Shown here: in pieces, positions 52,051-59,913 of the stretch
How positions within the stretch are numbered: position 1 is the stretch's first letter
Layout of the letters: each line of letters opens with the position of its first letter
Origin: Candidatus Bipolaricaulota bacterium
GTDB lineage: Bacteria; Bipolaricaulota; Bipolaricaulia; UBA7950; UBA9294
Reading direction: 5' to 3'
DNA length: 64,000 nucleotides
Assembly (NCBI GenBank): GCA_028278555.1
Contig: JANQEA010000035.1
Coordinates: 216,089 to 280,088 of the forward strand
Program-made: the position numbers and the translations under genes
Notes under the pieces: model-generated
What the model was told of the DNA's origin: nothing
Database searches by the model: none
Seen by the model: only the letters and a program-made list of their open reading frames with translations

Positions 52051-52378
52051 AGGCTTCCCACAACCCGTGGAGATTGCAGTACTCGACCGCGATCAGCTCC
52101 GAGAACTCTTCCTTGTTGATGTGAGCGACGACGGTCGGGACGCCGAACGTCGGACCGAGGTCGAACGTCGCGACGTGGACGGCGATGCCTCCCTTCACCC
52201 CGAAGAGGGCGATCCACTTGATGTGATGCTCAATGGTGTTCGGGTGGGCGACCTCCTTGCCGACGGTCACCTTCACCGCGTCCTTTCCGCACTCCTCGCA
52301 GTCGACCAGTTCGATGACCGGTACGTGCTTCTCCTTCCCTTCCTGGCTGGCTCCCTTGATCAGGTCTCCGAGTTTCAT
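52037..52378 (-). CDS. Superoxide reductase (neelaredoxin, class II)
   Basis: 113 residues. The Fe(His)4Cys centre is complete: KHVPVIE (Glu and His), VAHPNTIEHHIKWI with two His ligands, a further His nearby, and the C-terminal YCNLHGLWEA with Cys and His. Reduces superoxide to peroxide in the cytoplasm of anaerobes without making oxygen. ATG 52378 has AAAGGAGG upstream. It lacks the desulforedoxin domain, which is supplied by the next gene. Hairpins lie over and after its stop codon. Confidence 0.95.
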   Translation of the reverse strand: MKLGDLIKGASQEGKEKHVPVIELVDCEECGKDAVKVTVGKEVAHPNTIEHHIKWIALFGVKGGIAVHVATFDLGPTFGVPTVVAHINKEEFSELIAVEYCNLHGLWEASLTL

Positions 52379-52431
52379 CGATTGCCTCCTTTGGGTTGAT
52401 CGTGCTTTCCTGGTTATCCGACTTCGTCTCT

Positions 52432-53301
52432 CTAGGTTCGAACGATGAATCGGTCGAGCTTCTCCTCGATGGTCGGGCGGTCGAGCCTCTCCAACTCATG
52501 CAGCGGTCGGTTTCCGACCCGGTCACGGTACGACGCGGCGAACGTCGGTCCCGAAGGGATCTCGTAGAGGACACCGATCGGGAACGAGTCGACGGCATCG
52601 AGCGCAAGGCCGATCGCCCGGTCGCGATCGGTCGGGTCGTGGTCCTCCGGAATCGGGACGATCCGCTCGCGATACCACGCGATCGGTTGGCGTCCCCACG
52701 TGATGCACGGCTGGATCACGTCGATGAGGGCGAGGCCGCGGTGTGCGATCCCGCGTTGAAGGATCTCGGCGAGACCCTCGATGTCGCCGGCGAACCCGCG
52801 GGCGACGAACGTGCACCCGTGGACAATCGCAGTGGCGAGCATCTGCGCAGGATCGATCTCAACCCCGTCGAACTGGAGCCGCGTCTTCTCGCCGCGCGGC
52901 GTTGTCGGCGAGCCCTGCCCTTTCGTCAGCGCGTAGATTCGGTTGTCGTGGACGACGACGGTGATGTCCGGGTTCCTCCGAAAGGCGTGCAAAAGGTGGT
53001 TCCCTCCCTCGCCATAGAGGTCGCCATCCCCGGAGGTGACGATCGTCTTCAGTGCTGGATTAGCGACGTGGACTCCGATCGCCGCGGGGATCGCGCGTCC
53101 GTGCAGCCCGTTGAAGACGTTCGCTCGCACGTAGTGAGGGAGCTTCGCTGCCTGGCCGATTCCCGAGACGAGACAGACTTCGTGCGGCGCCAGACCGAGT
53201 TCGGCGAGGGTGCGCTTCAGCGCCGTTTGGATTCCGAAGTTCGGGCAACCGGGGCACCACTGGTTCTCGACGTTGGTCCGGTAGTTGTCGATGGTCGTCA
53301 T
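52432..53301 (-). CDS. 2-oxoacid:ferredoxin oxidoreductase, beta subunit
   Basis: 289 residues from ATG 53301, overlapping the alpha-gene stop (ATGA). TPP-binding beta subunit: NQWCPGCPNFGIQ near the N-terminus (CxxC for an FeS cluster with later Cys), the TPP motif TSGDGDLYGEGGNHLLHA and YALTKGQGSPTTPRGEKT. It decarboxylates a 2-oxoacid, with 2-oxoglutarate, 2-oxoisovalerate or similar as candidates. The longer frame upstream lies within the alpha gene and is rejected. Confidence 0.93.
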   Translation of the reverse strand: MTTIDNYRTNVENQWCPGCPNFGIQTALKRTLAELGLAPHEVCLVSGIGQAAKLPHYVRANVFNGLHGRAIPAAIGVHVANPALKTIVTSGDGDLYGEGGNHLLHAFRRNPDITVVVHDNRIYALTKGQGSPTTPRGEKTRLQFDGVEIDPAQMLATAIVHGCTFVARGFAGDIEGLAEILQRGIAHRGLALIDVIQPCITWGRQPIAWYRERIVPIPEDHDPTDRDRAIGLALDAVDSFPIGVLYEIPSGPTFAASYRDRVGNRPLHELERLDRPTIEEKLDRFIVRT

Positions 53302-54965
53302 GACATCCGCTCCAGGATGAACTGAGCGTCGATCGGGAGGCCGTCGCTCCGCCCGATCGTCCCCTCGATCGACCAACCGAGCTGGCTTCGGAGGAGCTGC
53401 GCGAACTGCCCGGTCGCGTTCCCTTCGACGGTCCACAGCTGAGCCCCCTTCGGCGGATCGAGCGAGGGGAGTGGCCAGAGTTCCGCGAAGTGGAGTGCGC
53501 CGACCTTTCGGCCTTCCGACCGGAGTCGATCGACTGCCTCGGCGATCGCACCCTTCGTCGATCCCCAGCCGATCAGCATCCGCTCGGCATCATCGATCCG
53601 CTCGGAAGATGGCGGGCGGATCTCGGATCGCAGATGCCGTTCTTTCTCGAGACGTTTGGCGACCGCCGCCGGTCGTGTCACTCGTAGATCCTCGGTGATG
53701 TGTCCTTCGGGGGTGTGCTCGTCGGAGTCGAGGCAAACGACGTGGTCACCTTGGCCGAACGCGAGGCGGGGCGAGATCCCTGATTCGGTCGGCGCGTACC
53801 GCGCGTAGTCCGTGAAGTCTGTCGGATCGGCGAGATGAGCGGCCGGGATCTTCGCTGGGAGCATGAGCCGCTCGAGCGAGAAGCGTGAATCGGCGAGGTA
53901 CTGGTCGGTCAGAAGGATGACCGGGGTCTGGTATCGATCGGCGAGATCGAAGGCGCGGACCGTCAGTTCGATCGCCTCCTGTGGGTCCGACGGCGCGAGG
54001 ACGGCGCGCGGGAACTCCCCGTGTCCGGCCCGGATGGCAAAGAGGAGGTCCTCCTGAGCTGTGCGCGTCGGGAGGCCGGTCGCCGGGCCGGGCCGCTGCG
54101 CGAGGAGGATCACGATCGGCGTCTCGATCATCCCGGCGAGGCTGATCCCCTCGGCCATCAACGCGAACCCGCCGCCCGACGTTGCCGTCATCGCGCGCGC
54201 ACCGGCGGCGCTCGCTCCGAGGGCCATGTTGATCGCGGCGATCTCATCCTCCGCCTGCTCGGCGAAGACGCCGAGGTCGGCGTCACGTGTGAACGCGGTG
54301 ATGATCCCGGTCGATGGGGACATCGGATAGGCGCTGATGAACCTGCATCCGGCGGCGGCTGCGGCGAGCGGGATCGCTTCGTGAGCCGAGGCATAGGCGT
54401 ACGACGCGTCGCGCTTCGGAGTCTCCGCAGGGGCTCGTCCGCCCAGCGCACTTCCGGCGCAGTCGAACCCGGCCCGGGCGGCGGCGACGTTCGCTCGGAC
54501 GGTCTCCTCTCCTCTCGCGGCGAATGCCGAGGCGAGGACCGCTTCGAGGACCGAGAACGGGAGGCCGACGGCCGCGCAGAGCGCCCCAGCCGCGACGGCG
54601 TTCGCGTAGATTTCCTGACCACCGTGTTCGGTGGCCAGGGAGACGAAGGGAACCTCTACGTGATTTCCGCCGTCTGTTGGGGTGTCCGACGAGATCAGGA
54701 GTCCATCGGAGTGGAGCGCGTCGGCGTAGTGCTCCCGGGCAACCGGGTTGAGCGCGAGGAGGAGATCGGCCGTGGTGCACGGCGCGTTCCGTGCTTCCTC
54801 GGAGACGCGGAGACGGACGCTCGAATTCCCGCCACGGATCCGCGATTCGAACTCCTGCGTCGAGAAGACGGGGTAGCCGTGTACGAGGAAACAGCGGGCG
54901 ACGACGTCGCCGATCGTCTGGATTCCCTCTCCGGCTGCGCCGGTGACGAAGATGCTCCGTTCCAC
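53298..54965 (-). CDS. 2-oxoacid:acceptor oxidoreductase, fused gamma-alpha subunit
   Basis: 555 residues, GTG start with AAAGGAG upstream. Residues 1-185 are the gamma domain (VTGAAGEGIQTIGDVVARCF, ESRIRGGNSSVRLRVS), and about 190-555 the alpha pyrimidine-binding and C-terminal domains (CRFISAYPMSPSTGIITAF, AEQAEDEIAAINMALGASAA, ATSGGGFALMAEG). This is the KorA-type fusion. It yields reduced ferredoxin, a possible electron source for the rubredoxin and flavodiiron enzymes in the same run. Confidence 0.94.
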   Translation of the reverse strand: MERSIFVTGAAGEGIQTIGDVVARCFLVHGYPVFSTQEFESRIRGGNSSVRLRVSEEARNAPCTTADLLLALNPVAREHYADALHSDGLLISSDTPTDGGNHVEVPFVSLATEHGGQEIYANAVAAGALCAAVGLPFSVLEAVLASAFAARGEETVRANVAAARAGFDCAGSALGGRAPAETPKRDASYAYASAHEAIPLAAAAAGCRFISAYPMSPSTGIITAFTRDADLGVFAEQAEDEIAAINMALGASAAGARAMTATSGGGFALMAEGISLAGMIETPIVILLAQRPGPATGLPTRTAQEDLLFAIRAGHGEFPRAVLAPSDPQEAIELTVRAFDLADRYQTPVILLTDQYLADSRFSLERLMLPAKIPAAHLADPTDFTDYARYAPTESGISPRLAFGQGDHVVCLDSDEHTPEGHITEDLRVTRPAAVAKRLEKERHLRSEIRPPSSERIDDAERMLIGWGSTKGAIAEAVDRLRSEGRKVGALHFAELWPLPSLDPPKGAQLWTVEGNATGQFAQLLRSQLGWSIEGTIGRSDGLPIDAQFILERMS

Positions 54966-54981
54966 GGCTCTCCTTTGCAGG

Positions 54982-56154
54982 CTACTCCAGGTCCTGATGG
55001 CGCGAGGCGATCTCGTCGGCGAGCGCGTCGAGCGCCTTGTACGTCTCCTCGGTCGGAAGGCCCTTCGTGAAGATTGGATCGAACCACTCGGCCTTCAGCG
55101 TCCCGCAGAGATCCTGCGTCTTCTCGGCTGCCTTCCCTGCCCAGCCGTACGAACCGATGACCGCAGCGTGCCGGAGCTTCGGACGGAGGGCGGCGGTCAG
55201 GTATGCGGCGAAGACGATGCTCGGATGCGGGCCGACGAGGACGGTCGGTGTCGCGAAGACGACCGTCGCCGCATCGACCAGATGGATCGCATAGGCACCA
55301 AGGTCGGTCTTCGACATGTGGAACGACTCGACGTGGACCCCTCGCTCGGTCAGCGCCTCGATCAGGTGGTCGACCATCCGCGCCGTGCTGTCGTGCATCG
55401 ACGTATATGGCAGAACGACGAGGTTCTTCGGCGGATCGAGGACCCAATGCCGATAGGCGTCGAGGATGAAGCCCGGGTCGTCATGGATCGGTCCATGGCT
55501 CGGGCAGATCATCTCGATCTCGTACGGCGAGAGCTTCTCCAGATGACCGACGATCAGATTCGAGAACGGCATCATGATCTCGGCGAAGTAGCGCTTCGCC
55601 GCTTCGCAAACGCGCGGGCGATCGACGGCGAACAGGTCGTTCGTCGCCAGATGCGAGCCGAAGAGATCGCAGGTGAAGAGGATCTTCTCTTCTCGGAGGT
55701 ACGTCAGCATCGTCTCCGGCCAGTGGACCCACGGGGCGTGAATGAACTCGAAGGTCCGATCCCCGAGCGAGAGCGTGGCGCCATCCTCGACGGCGAGGAT
55801 CCTCTCCTCCGGGATCCCGAGATGATCCGAGATCATCGGCTTCGCCTTCGGGCTCGAGACGACCTGGACGTCCGGATACCGCTTGACGATCTGCGGCGCG
55901 GTTCCGGAGTGATCCTGCTCGACGTGCTGGATGATCAGGACGTCGAGTCGGTCGACGGCGTCGAGCTGCTTGAGGATCTCCTCGCTCTTCGCCGGGTCGG
56001 CGGTGTCGATCAGCGCCGTCTTCTCGCTCCCGCGGACGAGGTACGCGTTGTAGCTCGTCCCGTCAGGGATCGGAATCAGCTCGTCGAACAGCCGCCGCTC
56101 CCAATCGATCGATCCCATCCATTCGATGCCGTCCCGAATCGGTCTCGATTTCAA
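54982..56154 (-). CDS. Flavodiiron protein (A-type flavoprotein, FprA)
   Basis: Reduces oxygen to water or NO to N2O. About 390 residues: metallo-beta-lactamase domain with diiron ligands QHVEQDHSG, HAPWVHWPE, CDLFGSH and PSHGP, then a flavodoxin domain with LPYTSMHDSTARM and GSYGWAGKAAEKTQ. A TTG start at 56154 gives KSRPIRDGIEWMGSIDW, like family N-termini, and has GGAGGAAGG just upstream; ATG 56166 is the alternative. It lies after flavin reductase and rubredoxin, its probable electron donors. Confidence 0.95.
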   Translation of the reverse strand: MKSRPIRDGIEWMGSIDWERRLFDELIPIPDGTSYNAYLVRGSEKTALIDTADPAKSEEILKQLDAVDRLDVLIIQHVEQDHSGTAPQIVKRYPDVQVVSSPKAKPMISDHLGIPEERILAVEDGATLSLGDRTFEFIHAPWVHWPETMLTYLREEKILFTCDLFGSHLATNDLFAVDRPRVCEAAKRYFAEIMMPFSNLIVGHLEKLSPYEIEMICPSHGPIHDDPGFILDAYRHWVLDPPKNLVVLPYTSMHDSTARMVDHLIEALTERGVHVESFHMSKTDLGAYAIHLVDAATVVFATPTVLVGPHPSIVFAAYLTAALRPKLRHAAVIGSYGWAGKAAEKTQDLCGTLKAEWFDPIFTKGLPTEETYKALDALADEIASRHQDLE

Positions 56155-56192
56155 CCTTCCTCCCATCGAAGCTCTGTTGCCAAAATCACCGA

Positions 56193-56246
56193 GAGAACCG
56201 GCTGTCCGGAGACGGTTCTCGCTCGTGACGGGCTTCGCCCGTCACG
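56193..56246 (-). other. Two stem-loops at the rubredoxin / flavodiiron junction
   Basis: A 10-bp stem (56224-56246, CGTGACGGGC and its complement with a TTC loop) encloses the rubredoxin stop codon. A second 8-bp stem (56193-56220, GAGAACCG and its complement) follows. Neither has a U tract. Confidence 0.65.
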
Positions 56247-56403
56247 CCGCCTTCTCGAACATGTCCTTCCCGACGCCACACTCGGGGCAGACCCACGTGT
56301 CGGGCAGATCCTCGAACGATGTACCCGGATCGATTCCACTGGCCGGATCGCCGACGGACGGGTCGTACACGTAACCGCAGATCGTACAGATCCACTTCTC
56401 CAT
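56242..56403 (-). CDS. Rubredoxin
   Basis: 53 residues with both iron-binding CxxCG knuckles, [12 protein letters not shown] and [14 protein letters not shown], and the central [15 protein letters not shown] typical of rubredoxins. Carries single electrons to the flavodiiron protein, superoxide reductase or rubrerythrin. Its ATG shares a base with the stop of the flavin reductase gene (TAATG). Its stop lies in a stem-loop. Confidence 0.97.
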   Translation of the reverse strand: MEKWICTICGYVYDPSVGDPASGIDPGTSFEDLPDTWVCPECGVGKDMFEKAA

Positions 56404-56924
56404 TACGATTGGGCTCCTTTCCTGATGCTCTTCCTGTACTCGTTGTAGGTCAGCGGCTCGCCGCCGTCACGCGTCCCGGCGCGATCGACCGAGGCGACGA
56501 ACAGCGAGTGCGTCGCCATATCGACCGTCATCTCGGGGATGACGGTGCACTCGTAGACCGCCACCGCGTTCGGCAGATACGGGATTCCGTGCTCGGTCAG
56601 TTCGTGCGGGAAGTCGGCGAACTTGTCGACGTCCCGCCCCGACCGGAAGCCGAACCGACGGATGATCGCGGGGCAGGTCTCGTCCTCTCGGTCGAGGACG
56701 CTGGCGACGAACCTCCCGCTTGCTGCGATCATCTCGTGGGTCAGAGACTTCGCTCCGATCCCGATGGCCATCCGAGGCGGCATGTTCGTCACCTGCATCA
56801 GCGCGTCAAGGCACTGACCGTTGATCCGATCGCCCGATCGGACGGTCAGGATGTAGAGGCCGTGCGTGACGCGGAAGAGGGCTTGGTTCAGCCCTGCGTC
56901 GTCGGTGACGAACGTGAACGCCAT
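56403..56924 (-). CDS. Flavin reductase-like FMN-binding protein
   Basis: 173 residues with the split-barrel flavin reductase fold: [40 protein letters not shown], then FVASVLDRE and a C-terminal region ending [10 protein letters not shown]. It equals the flavin domain of high-molecular-weight rubredoxin (Hrb) of Moorella, here separate from rubredoxin encoded immediately downstream. ATG 56924 is preferred over one 6 bp upstream because GAAAGG then lies at a proper distance. Likely passes NAD(P)H electrons to rubredoxin. Confidence 0.92.
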   Translation of the reverse strand: MAFTFVTDDAGLNQALFRVTHGLYILTVRSGDRINGQCLDALMQVTNMPPRMAIGIGAKSLTHEMIAASGRFVASVLDREDETCPAIIRRFGFRSGRDVDKFADFPHELTEHGIPYLPNAVAVYECTVIPEMTVDMATHSLFVASVDRAGTRDGGEPLTYNEYRKSIRKGAQS

Positions 56925-56948
56925 GGTCATCCTTTCCGCAGCCTACTC

Positions 56949-57485
56949 CTAGGCCGCCTCTTCCCCGCCGAACTCGTAGGTCGGAGGGAACGGAGCGGCC
57001 ATTCGCTGGCCGAGTTCTCGGTCGGCCAGCAGCAAAGCGGGCCCGTCCTTGCCGACCAGCTTCAGCATGTCGATCACCTTGGTCACGGAATCCTCTTCCT
57101 CGACCTGTTCGGTGACGAACCACTGGAGCATGATCCCGGCGGCCCGGTCGTTCTCCTCGTCGGCGATCTTCGCCAGATCATTGATCCGACCGCTGATGAA
57201 CTCTTCGTGCTTCAGCGCCGCTTCGAACGCGGCGAGCGGAGCGTCCCACTCCTTCTCCGGCTTCTCGATCGCCAGCAGCTCGATGCGACCGCCCCGCTCG
57301 TTGATGTGGTTGTAGAACCGGAGGGCGTGTCCGAGCTCTTCCTGCGCCTGCGCCTTCATCCATTGGGCCATACCGTCGAGTCCCATCGAATGGAAGTAGG
57401 CGGACATCGAGACGTAGAGGTAGGCGGAGAACGTCTCGTGCATAATCTGCTCGTTCATCGCCTCTCGCATCCGTTGACCGATCAT
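56949..57485 (-). CDS. Ferritin
   Basis: 178 residues, non-haem bacterial ferritin. Ferroxidase ligands: NEQIMHETFSAYLYVSMSAY (Glu), WMKAQAQEELGHALRFYNH (Glu, Glu, His), ADEENDRAAGIMLQWFVTEQ and VEEEDSVTKV. The order and length fit FtnA. It stores iron released under stress, limiting Fenton chemistry. ATG 57485 has GAGGTG upstream. It is preceded on the same strand by rubrerythrin, with stem-loops between. Confidence 0.96.
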   Translation of the reverse strand: MIGQRMREAMNEQIMHETFSAYLYVSMSAYFHSMGLDGMAQWMKAQAQEELGHALRFYNHINERGGRIELLAIEKPEKEWDAPLAAFEAALKHEEFISGRINDLAKIADEENDRAAGIMLQWFVTEQVEEEDSVTKVIDMLKLVGKDGPALLLADRELGQRMAAPFPPTYEFGGEEAA

Positions 57486-57629
57486 GATTCACCTCGTTTC
57501 GTTCTTCTACTGGTCGTGTTGAACTCCGTACTACACATCATTTCGCTGGCTTTCGCCAAACCATCTGCTCCCGCGCGAGCTTCCGTTCTCGGAAGAGGCT
57601 TCTCTTGTGGTGCCCGAAGGGGGTCTCCC

Positions 57630-57686
57630 GCGAGTTCCCTTAAGCCGAAGGAACTCGCCCGTCTTCGCTGGCTCGCCAGCGAAGAC
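57630..57686 (-). other. Two stem-loops after the rubrerythrin gene
   Basis: A 12-bp perfect stem (57661-57686, GTCTTCGCTGGC and its complement, 2-nt loop) begins 6 bp after the rubrerythrin stop; a 9-bp stem (57630-57658, GCGAGTTCC and its complement) follows. No U tract. The rest of the 57486-57691 gap shows no gene. Confidence 0.65.
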
Positions 57687-57691
57687 GATGG

Positions 57692-58264
57692 CTACCAATT
57701 CTCGCCGAGCAGCTCGAAGTGTGCCTGGGGGTGCGTACAGGCAGGGCAAACGTCGAGAGCTTCTGATCCTTCGTGGAGGTATCCACAGTTCCGGCAGCGC
57801 CAGACGACCGACGAGTCCTTCTTGAAGACGGTTCCCGCCTTGACGTTCTTGAGCAGGCCGAGGTAGCGGGCCTCGTGCTGTTTCTCCGCCACGGCGATCG
57901 CCTCGAAGACGGCAGCAATCTCGTCGAAGCCTTCTTCACGCGCGATCTGTGCAAACTCGGGGTACATCGTTGTCCACTCGTAGTTCTCCCCGCCGGCCGA
58001 AGCCTTCAGGTTCTCCGCTGTTGAAGCGATCGTTCCGGCCGGGAAAGCTGCCGTTACCTCGGCCTCTCCGCCCTGCAGGAACTTGAAGAGCCGCTTGGCG
58101 TGCTCCTTCTCCTGATTCGCCGTCTCCTCGAAGATCGATTGGATCTGGACGAACCCGTCCTTCTTCGCTTGCGAGGCGAAGTAGGTGTAGCGGTTCCGCG
58201 CCTGCGACTCTCCGGCGAACGCCGTCAACAGGTTCTTCTCCGTCCGTGTTCCCTTCAGTTCCAT
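57692..58264 (-). CDS. rbr: Rubrerythrin
   Basis: 190 residues. N-terminal diiron four-helix domain: [35 protein letters not shown] with ExxH, an inserted long loop, and [16 protein letters not shown] with ExxH. C-terminal rubredoxin domain with [12 protein letters not shown] and [13 protein letters not shown]. Acts as NADH-linked peroxide reductase through rubredoxin. ATG 58264 has AAGGAGG upstream. Lies between mutM and ferritin in the stress run. Confidence 0.97.
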   Translation of the reverse strand: MELKGTRTEKNLLTAFAGESQARNRYTYFASQAKKDGFVQIQSIFEETANQEKEHAKRLFKFLQGGEAEVTAAFPAGTIASTAENLKASAGGENYEWTTMYPEFAQIAREEGFDEIAAVFEAIAVAEKQHEARYLGLLKNVKAGTVFKKDSSVVWRCRNCGYLHEGSEALDVCPACTHPQAHFELLGENW

Positions 58265-58288
58265 GCGTCTTCCTCCTTCTGTGGTCTC

Positions 58289-59080
58289 TTAAGTTTGACA
58301 CGCCGGGCAGAAGCAGGTCGATCGCCCGGCCTGAATCACACGTTCAATCGAGGTTCCGCACCGTTCGCACGGCTCGTTCTCTCGTCCGTAGACGGCGAGC
58401 CGGTTCTGGAACGATCCGCTCCCCTCGGAGCTTCGGTAATCCGACACGCTGCTTCCGATCGTCGTTCCGAGCTGTTCGATCGCGTCGAAGAGGACCGACG
58501 TGATCCCGTCGTGCAGTGCCGCGATCTCCGTCGAGTGGAGCGAATTCGCCGGGCGTCGTGGGTCGATCTTCGCTCGCCAGAGAGCCTCGGCGGCGTAGAT
58601 GTTTCCGATCCCCGCGATCTTCCGCTGGTCGAGAAGAAGCTGCTTGATCGGCGCGCGGGACGCGGTGACGAAGTCGTCGAGAATGTCGGGCGTGAACTCC
58701 GAGTGAATCGGTTCAATCCCTAGATTCCGATCGAATCCGTCGGGGCAGAGGGCGGCGGTCCCCAGCCTCCGAGGATTGATGAAGTAGACCGAATCGCCCG
58801 AGTCCAGGTGGAGGATCATCCGGGTGTACGGGATTTCGTCCTCTGTCCGGTCGAGTCGGAGCCGTCCGGACATCCGCAGGTGAACGACCAGATCTCCACG
58901 CTCGCCGAGGCCGATCACGATGTACTTCGCGCGGCGCTTCACGTCACGGATCGATGCGCCGATAAGCATATTCGAGGTCACCTCGAGGCGGCCGTCGAGG
59001 ATCTCGGCGTCGGCGATCCGAGCGCCGACGATCGGTGATAGGCGGCGGACGAGCGTCTCGACCTCAGGAAGCTCAGGCAC
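58289..59080 (-). CDS. mutM: Formamidopyrimidine-DNA glycosylase
   Basis: Removes 8-oxoguanine and FaPy lesions. 263 residues from the GTG at 59080, which gives the required N-terminal Pro after Met removal (PELPEVETLVRRL); GAGGAGG lies six bases upstream. Contains the H2TH region LLLDQRKIAGIGNIYAAEAL and a C-terminal zinc finger CERCGTSIERVI then CFCPACQT. Overlaps the fur stop by 8 bp, so repair is coupled to the peroxide regulator. Confidence 0.96.
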   Translation of the reverse strand: MPELPEVETLVRRLSPIVGARIADAEILDGRLEVTSNMLIGASIRDVKRRAKYIVIGLGERGDLVVHLRMSGRLRLDRTEDEIPYTRMILHLDSGDSVYFINPRRLGTAALCPDGFDRNLGIEPIHSEFTPDILDDFVTASRAPIKQLLLDQRKIAGIGNIYAAEALWRAKIDPRRPANSLHSTEIAALHDGITSVLFDAIEQLGTTIGSSVSDYRSSEGSGSFQNRLAVYGRENEPCERCGTSIERVIQAGRSTCFCPACQT

Positions 59081-59573
59081 GTCGCACCTCCTCGCTGTCG
59101 CTCGAAGGTCCGGACGAAGAAGCCTTCGGCTTCTTCGCGGCGGTTCTGGGATCTGAGTCTTCGTACTTCTCAAGGCACTCGGAGCAAACGCCGTAGGCGT
59201 AGGTCCGGATCGACTCGATCAGATGACCGTCGGCGTTTGCGTCGATCGGGGTTTTTCCGTCTGCTTCGATGTCGTAGACCTTCCCACAGATTCGGCAGCG
59301 AAAATGCGCGTGCGGGCCGAGGTCGGCATCGTACCGAGCGACCGATGGATCGACGTTCAGCCGGAGGATCGTTCCCGCCTTGGTCAGCGCATCGAGCGTG
59401 TTGTAGACCGTCGCGCGCGCGATCGACGGGAACTTCTTCCGTACAGCCAGAAGGACCTGATCGGCCGTCGGATGTTGCTGAGTCTTGCTCAGCCATTCGA
59501 GAATCGCTAGTCTCTGAATTGTCGGTACCAGACCGACTTCTCGCAGTGTCTCCGCATGATCCATGGATCTCAT
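59073..59573 (-). CDS. Fur-family repressor, PerR-like
   Basis: 166 residues. Winged helix with TIQRLAILEWLSKTQQHPTA and SIARATVYNTLDALTKAG; dimer domain with the HxH of GPHAHFRCRICGKVYDIEA, a zinc site from two CxxC pairs (CRIC, CSEC), and Asp in VYDIE where PerR has its sensing-site Asp and Fur has Glu. A long Ser/Glu/Lys-rich tail follows. No SD; the -10 box lies 9 nt before ATG, so it is probably leaderless. As first gene it likely controls the whole downstream oxidative-stress run. Confidence 0.92.
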   Translation of the reverse strand: MRSMDHAETLREVGLVPTIQRLAILEWLSKTQQHPTADQVLLAVRKKFPSIARATVYNTLDALTKAGTILRLNVDPSVARYDADLGPHAHFRCRICGKVYDIEADGKTPIDANADGHLIESIRTYAYGVCSECLEKYEDSDPRTAAKKPKASSSGPSSDSEEVRRA

Positions 59574-59582
59574 CTCGGACGA

Positions 59583-59611
59583 ATTATAAGTTTAGATTGA
59601 GTCCAAATCAA
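59583..59611 (-). promoter_or_regulatory. Promoter of the perR-like operon, leaderless type
   Basis: TTGATT (59606-59611), 17 bp, TATAAT (59583-59588) on the minus strand, in an A+T-rich patch suited to a Fur-family operator. The ATG at 59573 is 9 nt from the -10. Confidence 0.65.
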
Positions 59612-59913
59612 GGTCGATTGCGTGCACCCTTACGGGGATTCGGCAGAGAACAAGGTCGCCACGCCGAGATTCAACGAGCATCCGAAGCGAGACCGAGTCC
59701 CTACTCTGGAGCCTGGGGGACTGAATGTAGAAAGCGTTCGTGAGCTGTCGCGTGGTGAGGCGCATCCGAATGCGGGCGGCCCGATATGCCGAAGATGCTG
59801 TTCGGGTCGCGCTTCCGCGGCACCTTGGTTGCACCTGAAGACTGGCGATTATGCCACTCTGCTTGAGCCGCAATTCTCGTTTGAGATCGGGGTGGCAGCC
59901 CAGCGCAGGGCTA
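59612..59913. other. Non-coding stretch between perR-like gene and CHAT gene
   Basis: About 300 bp with open frames on both strands but no family-like protein and no SD-led start. It contains the left 16-bp repeat (59707-59722). I see no other feature in it. Confidence 0.4.
59707..59722. repeat. Left copy of a 16-bp direct repeat flanking the CHAT gene
   Basis: TGGAGCCTGGGGGACT, one base different from the copy at 61181-61196. On the minus strand it reads like the T-arm/acceptor end of a tRNA (TTCAGTCCCCCAGGCTCCA). Confidence 0.55.
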
